Shown here: in pieces, positions 51,341-59,002 of the stretch
Position numbering within the stretch: position 1 is the first letter of the stretch
Layout: each line of letters opens with the position of its first letter
NCBI GenBank assembly: GCA_046160865.1
Contig: JBJXHG010000181.1
Span: 1-64,000 of the forward strand
Direction: 5' to 3'
Length of the DNA stretch: 64,000 bases
Source: JBJXHG01 sp046160865
GTDB taxonomy: Bacteria; Planctomycetota; UBA1135; GCA-002686595
Notes under the pieces: generated by a model
What the model was told of the DNA's origin: nothing
The model's input: only the letters and a program-made list of their open reading frames with translations
Databases searched by the model: none
Program-made: the position numbers and the translations under genes

Positions 51341-51655
51341 CAAACGGCGGGGACCCGTGTCGACTGCCTGTGCCTGACTGTGACCGTGCAGCTTGCCGCC
51401 GTTGCTCGACTGCGCGTTGCGCTACCGGTGTGACGGTGACGATGCCGTGTTGCCGGCACGTCGATCGTCGCAGCGGACGCGATGGGAGGCTGCGAGCCAA
51501 CGGCCAACTGCAGAGATCTCAGTCGAGCGTAAGCAGCCGCAACGGGTCCCCGCCGCCGTTTCATGCGTGCGACGCGAGAACGCGTCGCACGCGAGCGCTC
51601 CGCGTGCAAGGCACGCTTCGCGCATGCGCTCCGCGCGGCAGACCGCGCTACGCGC
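51341..51655. repeat. Foldback repeat, family 2 copy
   Basis: Left arm CAAACGGCGGGGACCCGTGT, right arm ACGGGTCCCCGCCGCCGTTT near 51542-51561, with interior blocks shared with the 12.2-12.5 kb copy (ACTGTGACCGTGCAGCTTGC, CGGTGTGACGG, TCTCAGTC). The right end continues through a perfect 12-bp hairpin (GCGTGCGACGCG, loop AGAA, complement; 51565-51592), then a stretch CGCTCCGCG... CATGCG that matches the reversed left end of the 12 kb copy, and ends in GCGCGGCAGACCGCGCTACG directly against the HEAT gene stop codon. It fills the entire 359-bp gap together with the preceding arm. Confidence 0.72.
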
Positions 51656-53116
51656 TCAGTCGCCGCTTCCGAGCGCCTCTCGCACGAGCTCGGCGCGCTC
51701 GGCGCGTCGTTGCGCCACCGACGCCGCGTCGGGACGAATGCCGGGCGGTTCGTCGAGCGCTTTCCAGGCCGCGAGCAGCGTGCGCAGGTTGCCGTCGGTC
51801 GGGGAATCGCTCGTGAGCCAGCGCTCGAGCGCGGCTTCCGCGGCTGCGGCGTCCGCGTCGTTCGCGGTCAACGCCTCCGCGAGCACGGGCGCCGCGTCGC
51901 GCGCGCGGTCGAGCTCGGCGAGCGCGAGCGCGGCGGCGTGACGCACCTCGCGCGGCTCGTCCGCTTCGATCGCCGACGTCAAGGGTGGAATTGCGGCGGG
52001 CAGCGCGAGAGAGCCGAGCGCGCGCGCGGCGGACGCGCGCACGCGCGCGTCGTTCTCGTGACGATCGAGCTCCTGGACGATGCGCGCGAGCGCGGGCGGA
52101 TGGCCGATCGCCCCGAGCGCCTCGAGCACGGCGGAGCGTGTGACGGCGTCGTCGAGCGCGCGCATCAACGCGACACCCGCCGTGCGCGCGCGTGGTCCCA
52201 TGTCGCGCAATGCGCTCGCAACGCCCGCTCGAATGCGCGCATCGGCGTCGGCGAGCGCTTGGCACAAGGGTTCCGTCGCCCACGTGGACGAGTGGCCGAG
52301 CGCGAAGTGTGCCGTGCGCGCGGCACGCGCATCGTCGCCGCCGAGCGCGGCGATCGCGCGCCACACCTCGAGCCGCAGACGCGACGACGGCGCGACGTCG
52401 CGCAGGCGGCGGTCGGGATCGCCGCGCTTCCACGCACGCACGAGCGCCTCCGGATCGTCGAAGCCGGCGTCGCGCGCGAGTTCGTCGAGCCGTGCGCGCG
52501 CGCCCGCGTGTCCGCGCCGCGCGAGAGCGAGGAGTCCATCGACGCCAGCCCAATTGCCGAACCGGCCGAGCGTGTCCGCGATCCAGATCGCTGCTTCCGC
52601 GTCGGACTCGTGCGGGATGCGCGCCAGCAAGCGCACGACGACGTGATCGTGGCGCATGCGGCCGAGCTCGAACGCGGCGCGCGCGCGCAGGAACGCGCGC
52701 GGACTCGACTCGACGAAGCCCGCGAGCACGGCGGACGCGTGCGGCGTGTCGACTGCCGCGAGCGCGTCCAACGCCGCGACGAGCAGTCCATCGTCGGCGC
52801 TCGGATCCGAGATCAGCGCGACGAGCCTTGGCACGGCCGCATCGCCGAGCGCCGCCATCTCTGCGAGCAAGGCGCCGCGCACCTCTCCGTTCGTGGCGGC
52901 GATGCGCTCGACGCGCGCGCGCAAGCTCGCGCTCGCGCCGACGTCGCTCGCGGCGGGGGGCACGTCGCGCGCGACGATGGTCTCGAGCTCGGCGACGCGC
53001 GCCGCGACGAGGCCGGGCGATCTCGCCGCCGCCGGATGCTCGTCGCCGGGCGAGCACGCGCCGAGCCACGCGGCGCAAACTCCCAGCGAAACGAGACGTG
53101 CGCAGGCGCTTCGCAT
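51656..53116 (-). CDS. HEAT-repeat lipoprotein
   Basis: 486 residues from ATG 53116 (ATG 53146 would add ten residues before the signal). A lipoprotein signal ends in LGAC. The rest is alpha-helical with HEAT-like repeats whose second helices read AVPRLVALI, GLLVAALDALAAVD, VRASAARALGSLALPAAIPPL, and VRHAAALALAELDRA. Such solenoids bind other proteins; in planctomycetes they are common in large secreted or lipid-anchored proteins of unknown role. No enzyme domain is present. The stop codon abuts a family 2 foldback repeat. Confidence 0.82.
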   Translation of the reverse strand: MRSACARLVSLGVCAAWLGACSPGDEHPAAARSPGLVAARVAELETIVARDVPPAASDVGASASLRARVERIAATNGEVRGALLAEMAALGDAAVPRLVALISDPSADDGLLVAALDALAAVDTPHASAVLAGFVESSPRAFLRARAAFELGRMRHDHVVVRLLARIPHESDAEAAIWIADTLGRFGNWAGVDGLLALARRGHAGARARLDELARDAGFDDPEALVRAWKRGDPDRRLRDVAPSSRLRLEVWRAIAALGGDDARAARTAHFALGHSSTWATEPLCQALADADARIRAGVASALRDMGPRARTAGVALMRALDDAVTRSAVLEALGAIGHPPALARIVQELDRHENDARVRASAARALGSLALPAAIPPLTSAIEADEPREVRHAAALALAELDRARDAAPVLAEALTANDADAAAAEAALERWLTSDSPTDGNLRTLLAAWKALDEPPGIRPDAASVAQRRAERAELVREALGSGD

Positions 53117-53234
53117 GGCCGGCAGAGTGTGCCGCGTTGCGCGCATGCTCTACAGTAGGCGGATGCGCGGACTCTGCGATTGACCGCGTCCGCGCGGGAG
53201 GCATAGTCTCTCCCCAAACTCCGGAAACACTCCA

Positions 53235-54416
53235 TTGGAAGCACGACTCGAGCTCAGCTCACGCATGGCCGCACTCGGTACCGAGACGGCCTTCGAGGTG
53301 ATGAACAAGGTCCGGGCGCTCGAAGCCCAGGGCAAGAAGATCATCCACCTCCACATCGGCGCGCCGGATTTCCGCACGCCCGAGCACATCGTCGAGGCGG
53401 GTCGCAAGGCGCTCGCGGACGGCTATCACCAGTACACGCCCGCGAAGGGCTTGCCGCAGGTGCGCGAGGCCGTCGCCGAGTACTGCAAGACGTTCCACGA
53501 AGCCGAGGTGCACCCCGACCAAGTGATGGTCGTGCCGGGCGGCAAGCCCACGATGTTCTTCGCGATCCTGATGTTCGGCGAGCCGGGCAGCGAGATCCTG
53601 TATCCGAACCCGGGCTTCCCGATCTACGAATCGGCGATCCGCTTCTCCGGCGCGACGGCAGTGCCGATTCCGCTGACGGAAGAGAAGGGCTTCTCGTTCG
53701 ATCCCGACGCGGTGCTCGCGCAGATCACGCCGAAGACACGGCTCCTGATCCTCAACACGCCCGCGAATCCGACCGGCGGCGTCGTGCCGAAACGCGACAT
53801 GGATCGCTTGGTCGCGGGTCTCGAGCGTCACCCGCGCGTCGCCGTGCTCTCCGACGAGATCTACTCGCGCCTCACGTACGACGGCGAGAAGCACACGAGC
53901 ATCCTGCGCTACGAATCGCTGCGCGACCGCGCGATCCTGCTCGACGGTTGGAGCAAGACGTACGCGATGACCGGCTGGCGCATGGGCTTCGGCGTGTGGC
54001 CGAAGGCGCTCGTCGCGCACGCCGAGCGGCTGCAGATCAACAGCAACTCGTGCACGAACGCCGCTGCGCAGATCGCTGGCATGGAAGCGTTGCGTGGTTC
54101 GCAAGACTGCGTCGAGCGCATGCGCCGCGCGTTCGACGAGCGCCGTCAGCTGATCGTCAAGGAATTGAACGCGATCCCGGGCTTCCGCTGCACGACGCCG
54201 AAGGGCGCGTTCTACGCGTTCGCCAACATCCGCGGCACGGGCATCAGCTCGCGCGAGCTCGAGCAGCAGTTGCTCAACCAAGCCGGTGTGTCGTGTCTCT
54301 CCGGCACGAGCTTCGGTGCGCACGGCGAGGGCTACCTGCGCTTCAGCTACGCGAACAGCGCGGACAACATCCGCGAGGGCATGCGCCGCATCCGCGAGTG
54401 CCTGCAAACCGCGTGA
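53235..54416 (+). CDS. Class I/II PLP-dependent aminotransferase
   Basis: 393 residues from TTG 53235. This start gives the normal family N-terminus (LSSRMAALGTETAFEV); ATG 53265 is internal. It has the fold-type I layout: IGAPDFRTPEH, YTPAKGLPQVREAVAEY, NPGFPIYESAI, NTPANPTGGV, SDEIYSRLTYDG, the PLP-binding Lys in DGWSKTYAMTGWRMGF and the carboxylate-binding Arg in EGYLRFSYANS. Aspartate- or alanine-type activity is likely; exact substrate cannot be fixed. It overlaps the threonine aldolase by 4 nt, so amino-acid interconversion (Thr/Gly/Ala) may be the shared role. Confidence 0.9.
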   Translation: MEARLELSSRMAALGTETAFEVMNKVRALEAQGKKIIHLHIGAPDFRTPEHIVEAGRKALADGYHQYTPAKGLPQVREAVAEYCKTFHEAEVHPDQVMVVPGGKPTMFFAILMFGEPGSEILYPNPGFPIYESAIRFSGATAVPIPLTEEKGFSFDPDAVLAQITPKTRLLILNTPANPTGGVVPKRDMDRLVAGLERHPRVAVLSDEIYSRLTYDGEKHTSILRYESLRDRAILLDGWSKTYAMTGWRMGFGVWPKALVAHAERLQINSNSCTNAAAQIAGMEALRGSQDCVERMRRAFDERRQLIVKELNAIPGFRCTTPKGAFYAFANIRGTGISSRELEQQLLNQAGVSCLSGTSFGAHGEGYLRFSYANSADNIREGMRRIRECLQTA

Positions 54417-55462
54417 GCGTCGCCGATTTCCGCAGCGACACCGTGACGCGGCCGACGCCGGCGATGCGCACGGCGATGGCGGCCGCCGAGGTCGGGGACG
54501 ACGTCCTGGACGGCGACCCCTCCGTGCGTCGGCTCGAAGAGACCGCCGCACGCTGGCTCGGCAAGGAGGGCGCGCTCTACGTTCCTTCGGGCACGATGGC
54601 GAACCAGATCGCGCTCGGCGCGTGGACGCGGCCAGGTGATGCGCTCGTCGCGGAGCGCGGCGCGCACGTGCTCAACTACGAAGGCGGCGCCGCCGGTTAC
54701 TTGCACGGCTTGCAGTCGATCACGCTCGCGGGCGATCGCGGCGCGCTCGATCCCGCCGACGTGCGCGCGACGTTCCGTGCGCCGAACATCCACTGTCCGA
54801 AAGTCGCGCTGGTGTGCGTCGAACAGACGCACATGTCGTCGGGTGGATCGGTCGTGCCGCTCGACAACTTGCGCGAGGTGGCGAGCGTCGCGCGCGCGGC
54901 CGGCGTGCCGGTGCACATGGACGGCGCGCGCCTCGGCAACGCGGTGATCGCGTCCGGCGTGGCGGCGGACGCGTTCGCGCAGTGCGCGGACTCGGTCGCG
55001 ATCTGCTTGTCGAAAGGGCTCGGCGCGCCGGTCGGATCGCTGATCGCCGGCGACGCGCCGTTCATCGAGCGCGCGCGCCTCGTGCGCAAGCGACTCGGCG
55101 GCTGGATGCGGCAGGCGGGCATCATCGCGGCGGGTGGGATCTTCGCGCTCGAGCGCAATCTCGCGCGGCTCGCCGACGATCACCGGCTCGCGCGGGAGCT
55201 CGCTACGTCGGTCGGAAAGATAAAGGGCCTCGCGTGCGACGCCGCGCGCGTCCAGACGAACCTCGTGCTCGTCGACGTGACCGACACGCGCTTCGACGCC
55301 GCGCAGATCGCCGCGCGTCTCGGGGAGCACCAGATCCGCGTGATGCCGCTCGGACCGCGCACGCTGCGCTTCGTCACGCACATGGACGTCGGCGCCGACG
55401 ACGTGACGCGACTCGAGCGTGCGCTGCGAGCGATCCTCGAGGGCGTTCCGGCGAGGGCGTGA
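54413..55462 (+). CDS. ltaE: Low-specificity L-threonine aldolase
   Basis: 349 residues from a GTG overlapping the aminotransferase stop. It cleaves threonine or allo-threonine to glycine and acetaldehyde using PLP. Features: DFRSDTVTRPTPAM at the start, VGDDVLDGDPSVRRLEE, the stacking His region HVLNYEGGAAGYLHG, HMDGARLGNA with the PLP Asp, and the Schiff-base Lys in ICLSKGLGAPVGS, followed by RKRLGGWMRQAG. Full length. It ends 117 nt before an opposing gene, with a 12-bp hairpin between them. Confidence 0.92.
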   Translation: MSVADFRSDTVTRPTPAMRTAMAAAEVGDDVLDGDPSVRRLEETAARWLGKEGALYVPSGTMANQIALGAWTRPGDALVAERGAHVLNYEGGAAGYLHGLQSITLAGDRGALDPADVRATFRAPNIHCPKVALVCVEQTHMSSGGSVVPLDNLREVASVARAAGVPVHMDGARLGNAVIASGVAADAFAQCADSVAICLSKGLGAPVGSLIAGDAPFIERARLVRKRLGGWMRQAGIIAAGGIFALERNLARLADDHRLARELATSVGKIKGLACDAARVQTNLVLVDVTDTRFDAAQIAARLGEHQIRVMPLGPRTLRFVTHMDVGADDVTRLERALRAILEGVPARA

Positions 55463-55499
55463 CAGCTCCGTCCGTCGGCGGACACGCGGATCCAGGACG

Positions 55500-55539
55500 G
55501 CCGGCGCGCGAGCGGACGAAGGCCCGATCGCGCGCCGGC
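55500..55539. terminator. Perfect 12-bp inverted repeat between convergent genes
   Basis: GCCGGCGCGCGA, 16-nt loop, TCGCGCGCCGGC. It lies between the threonine aldolase (plus) and the clan CD protein (minus) and could terminate both. No T-tract on either side. Confidence 0.6.
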
Positions 55540-55579
55540 AGACGACAGTGATCGCGGGGCCGCCCGTGCGGCTGCGCGA

Positions 55580-56617
55580 TCAGACCGGGACGGTCGCGGT
55601 GGAGGACGCGAGTGCCAACCGAGGCTTGGAGTAGATCCGGGTCTGGCCGAACCCGGCGACCGAGCGCGTGCTGTCGACACCTTCGGCCATCTCAGGTTGG
55701 CCGGTCGCGTGGTAGTACGCGATCGCGAGGTTGTCGGCAACGTTGCCGACGTCGGCTGCATTCGCCGCCGCCACGGCCTTGCTGAACGTCGACTCGGAGG
55801 CCCACTTCGCGAGCATTGGCGCGAACGACACCGCCGAGTCGGCGTAGGTGCCGACCGCGCCGTCCGCACAATCGAAGCCGACGCTCAGCCACATCGCGAG
55901 GTGCGTCTTGCCGACGCAGGCCGTCGAGAACAGCGCGCGGAACTTGTTCCGCACGCTCTCCGGAAGTTCGAGCAACGCGGACTTCACCTCTGACATCTTC
56001 TTCTTGCCGTCGCGAAAAACGACCCTGTTCGTGTGGCCGTGCGTGTTGAACAGGACGTCGACGGCTGCGACGCCGCTCGCATTCGCGGCCGTCTTGAGCG
56101 TCGCCTTGAACTTGTCGAGCGTGGCGTTCGTGCCCTTCAGCACGTGGATCTTCCGGTAGTGGTCCTTGAGCGTAATTGCGGCCACGGCTTCGCTCGAAGC
56201 CTCCATGAAGTCGTAGAGCGCGCGCTCCGGTCCTTCGTAGTCGTTGGAAAGGTAGATCACTTGCACGAGGTCACGCTTGGCCTTCGTGACCGGTTTGGGC
56301 GGGCCCCACGGCAATACGATCGCGAGCGATCCTCCGTTCGCCCACACGAAGGGCCCCTTGTGGCTCTTGCCATCGAGCGAGACCCGGAACTGGAGGTTCA
56401 AGAGATCGGGCACGTTGACACCGAACACGACGCCCTCGCGGTCGTCCCAGTTCGACGAGAGGCCCGAGAAGAATCCTTGGGCGTTCGTGGTCTTCGTCAG
56501 GATCTTGTCGTTCGAGCCGCCGGGGCCGAGGTCGAGCTCCCAGATCGCCACGTCGGCGTCCGGAGCCGGCGACATGTCGTTGTAGAAGACGCGTCCTGAG
56601 ATCTGAAGCTTCGCCAT
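55580..56617 (-). CDS. Putative clan CD (caspase/CHAT-fold) protein with N-terminal TTR-like domain
   Basis: 345 residues. A convincing ribosome site AAGAGG stands 7 nt before ATG 56617. Residues 1-105 look like a transthyretin-like beta-sandwich (KLQISGRVFYNDMSPAPDAD with TNAQGFFSGL). Residues 115-300 resemble the caspase/clostripain fold: VIYLSNDYEGPERALYDFM, then DVLFNTHGHTN with H193-G194 and, after a helix, ALFSTACVGKTHL with C234. This His-Gly...Cys dyad spacing is that of clan CD peptidases and CHAT domains. No signal peptide is seen, so it may be cytoplasmic. Function and family membership are inferred from the dyad pattern only. Confidence 0.7.
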   Translation of the reverse strand: MAKLQISGRVFYNDMSPAPDADVAIWELDLGPGGSNDKILTKTTNAQGFFSGLSSNWDDREGVVFGVNVPDLLNLQFRVSLDGKSHKGPFVWANGGSLAIVLPWGPPKPVTKAKRDLVQVIYLSNDYEGPERALYDFMEASSEAVAAITLKDHYRKIHVLKGTNATLDKFKATLKTAANASGVAAVDVLFNTHGHTNRVVFRDGKKKMSEVKSALLELPESVRNKFRALFSTACVGKTHLAMWLSVGFDCADGAVGTYADSAVSFAPMLAKWASESTFSKAVAAANAADVGNVADNLAIAYYHATGQPEMAEGVDSTRSVAGFGQTRIYSKPRLALASSTATVPV

Positions 56618-57093
56618 CGTCGTTCCTCTTTTCGGTATCGGTGTTGGGCTTTCGCTCGCGCGCGGGAGGCGCGACGTCGTGAGGGGCAGGAGGCGGGCGG
56701 TCGAATGCCGAGATTCACGCGCTGTGCGTGTGACCGTGACTGCTCGCGCGAAGGAGCGTTCGAGCGAGCTCTCGAGGAGTGTGGATCGCTCACCCGAGTC
56801 GGACAGGTCGTGCTGCGGGGGCCACTTCGATCGCGCGGTACGTTCCGACGACAGCGGCGTCGGCCGGCTTCTCCGTCGTGCAGAGCTACGTGTGCGGGTC
56901 GTACTGACAACTGAGTGGGAACGCCGGCACGAACGCGGCGACGGCGCGCATCGTGCACGCGAAAAGCAACGGTTGGATCGCCATCGAGACCGATCGTAGT
57001 TCGAGAGCAGCCTGTGCGTTCGACCTCGGTATCGCGCTTGACCCCCGCGCGGACGCTTGCGACCCTCTGCCCTCGCGCCGCGCGCGAACGACC
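56618..57093. other. 476-bp divergent intergenic region without recognisable gene
   Basis: Apart from the ribosome site of the clan CD gene at its left edge (56625-56630), I see no coding region, tRNA or foldback repeat. A TTGACC at 57039-57044 could be a -35 box for the phosphomannomutase gene, but no fitting -10 follows. The 70-residue ORF in the middle has no support. Confidence 0.5.
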
Positions 57094-58446
57094 ATGGGAA
57101 TCTTCAAGGCCTACGACATCCGCGGGAAAGTGCCGGGCGAGCTCGACGCCGCTCTCGCGAAGAAGATCGGCAACGCGTTCGCGCGCCTGCTCAAAGCCAA
57201 ACGCCTCGTGATCGGACGCGACATGCGCGTGCATTCGCCCGAGATCGCCGGCGCCGTGATCGAAGGCATCCGCGACACGGGCTGCGACGTGCTGTCGGTC
57301 GGGCTCGCGAGCACGCCGATGGCGTACTTCGCGATCGGATCGCAGCCGTGCGACGGCGGCCTCAACGTGACCGCTAGCCACAATCCCGGCGAGTACAACG
57401 GGATGAAACTGTGCGCGGCGGGCGCGCGGCCGATCTCGGCCGCGAACGGGATCCTCGACGTCGAGCGCATGTGCAAGGAGCCGTATCCGAGCCCCGCCCT
57501 CGCGCGCGGCAAGCTCGAGACGGCGGACTTGCTCCAAGACTATGCGGCGCACGTCGCGCGCTTCGCCAAGATCGCGCGGCCGGTGAGAATCGCGATCGAC
57601 GCCGCGAATGGCATGGCGGGCTACACGCTGCCCGCGATCCTCGAGCGACTCCCGCACGTGCGCGCGCAGACGCTCTTCATGGAGCCCGACGGCACGTTCC
57701 CCAATCACGAAGCGAATCCGCTCGAGGAGAAGAACCTCGATCCCGTGCGCGCGCTCGTGCGCTCGTCGAAGGCCGAGCTCGGCGTCGGCTTCGACGGCGA
57801 TGCGGACCGCTGCTGCTTCGTCGACGAGAGCGGCCGCACGGTCGGCAACGACTTGATGACCGCGCTGCTCGCGCGCGAGTTCCTCGGTGCGCGTCCGGGC
57901 GTCCCGATCGTGTACGACCTGCGCTCGTCGTGGGTCGTGAAGGAAGAGATCCAGAAGGCGGGCGGCGTGCCGATCCGCGACCGCGTCGGTCACTCGTTCA
58001 TCAAGGCCACGATGCGCGCGCGCGGTGCGGTGTTCGGCGGCGAGCTGTCCGGCCACTTCTACTTCGCCGACAACTTCGTCAGCGACTCGGGCGTGATCGC
58101 GATGGTCACGGCGCTCAACGTGCTCGCGCGCGAGAAGCGACCGCTCAGCGAGCTCGTGCAAGGCTTGCGCCGCTACCACAGCACCGGCGAGATCAATTTC
58201 CGCGTGCCGGACAAAGCGGCGGCGATCGCCGGGTTGAAGCAGCGCTACGCGGACGGTCGGCAAGACGAGCTCGACGGCATCACGGTCGAGTACGGCGATC
58301 TCGGTGACCGCGCGTGGTGGTGGTTCAACGTGCGCGCGTCGAACACGGAGCCACTTCTGCGCCTGAACTTGGAAGCCTCGAACGCAGAGCTGTGCCGGAC
58401 GAAGCGCGACGAGCTCGTCGGCTTGCTCGGGGAGCCGCACGCATGA
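57094..58446 (+). CDS. Phosphomannomutase / phosphoglucomutase
   Basis: 450 residues from ATG 57094 (MGIFKAYDIRGKVPGELD is the conserved start). It interconverts hexose 1- and 6-phosphates and supplies GDP-mannose or UDP-glucose precursors for surface glycans. Four classical motifs are present: phosphoserine loop TASHNPGEYNGMK, metal loop DGDADRCC, sugar-specificity loop GGELSGHFYF, and phosphate-binding RASNTEPLLRLN. Size and motifs fit the AlgC/ManB-type enzymes. It overlaps the next gene by 4 nt (ATGA). The polysaccharide ABC exporter lies about 3.4 kb downstream. Confidence 0.93.
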   Translation: MGIFKAYDIRGKVPGELDAALAKKIGNAFARLLKAKRLVIGRDMRVHSPEIAGAVIEGIRDTGCDVLSVGLASTPMAYFAIGSQPCDGGLNVTASHNPGEYNGMKLCAAGARPISAANGILDVERMCKEPYPSPALARGKLETADLLQDYAAHVARFAKIARPVRIAIDAANGMAGYTLPAILERLPHVRAQTLFMEPDGTFPNHEANPLEEKNLDPVRALVRSSKAELGVGFDGDADRCCFVDESGRTVGNDLMTALLAREFLGARPGVPIVYDLRSSWVVKEEIQKAGGVPIRDRVGHSFIKATMRARGAVFGGELSGHFYFADNFVSDSGVIAMVTALNVLAREKRPLSELVQGLRRYHSTGEINFRVPDKAAAIAGLKQRYADGRQDELDGITVEYGDLGDRAWWWFNVRASNTEPLLRLNLEASNAELCRTKRDELVGLLGEPHA

Positions 58447-58784
58447 GACCGATCTCGATCTTCGTCGCACTGCTCGCGCTGTGGTTCGCCGCGGCGTGCA
58501 GCAACACGCCGCAGGACGCGCGCCGTCAGGCGGCCGGCAGCGCGCTCGTCACGGGCACGGTGCTCGACGCGTCGACCGGCGAGCCGCTGAGCGAGGCGCA
58601 CATCGAGGGGCCGCACGGGACCCGCGCGACGACGGACGCCGCCGGCCGCTTCGAGCTCTCCGGGTTGCACGCGGGCGACACGGGTGAGCTCACGGCGCGC
58701 TGGAAGGACCGGCGGGCGAGCTTGAGCCTGCGCCCGCTGCGCGAGGGCAGCCTCGAAGTCGTCCTGACGCTCGCCCGCCCATAG
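58443..58784 (+). CDS. Small lipoprotein with CarboxypepD_reg-like domain
   Basis: 113 residues; its ATG overlaps the mutase stop (ATGA). The signal has a lipobox (FAAAC at about residue 19). The mature part is a single beta-sandwich domain: SALVTGTVLDASTGEPLSEA followed by TTDAAGRFELSGLHAG, the typical regulatory-domain pattern seen in several larger proteins in this window. Probably an envelope-bound binding module. Its stop codon TAG is also the first three bases of a foldback repeat. Confidence 0.78.
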   Translation: MRPISIFVALLALWFAAACSNTPQDARRQAAGSALVTGTVLDASTGEPLSEAHIEGPHGTRATTDAAGRFELSGLHAGDTGELTARWKDRRASLSLRPLREGSLEVVLTLARP

Positions 58785-58958
58785 AAGCCCGTTGAAAAAC
58801 ACACCTGCTCGGCGTCGCGCGCCTCGGCGATCCGTCGTCGCGCTCGAAACATCGTGCTCGGCGGCCACGCAGGCCGCCTGCGCGGCTGTTTCGTCGCGCT
58901 CCTCGTCTCGCCATCGCGCGCTTGGCCTCGCGACGGAGCTTTTTTCAACGGGCTTCTA
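58782..58958. repeat. 177-bp foldback element with perfect 18-bp ends
   Basis: TAGAAGCCCGTTGAAAAA at 58782-58799 is the exact reverse complement of 58941-58958. The interior also folds (GCGCTCGAAACA against TGTTTCGTCGCGC; GGCGGCC against GGCCGCC at the tip). It has the size and geometry of the family 3 element (both 177 bp) and a core partly like family 1 (GGCGTCGCGC). The left end overlaps the stop of the upstream lipoprotein, and the right end leaves 44 nt to the next start. No ORF inside and no transposase nearby. Confidence 0.8.
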
Positions 58959-59002
58959 GAAGCCCGGCGGCGCGAGGAGTCCCGCGCAAACCTGGCCGAT
59001 AG

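Noticed and set aside
56705..56914. 69-codon ORF in the gap before phosphomannomutase
   Set aside because: Arg/Cys-rich translation, no ribosome site, no signal or domain; expected by chance in this composition.
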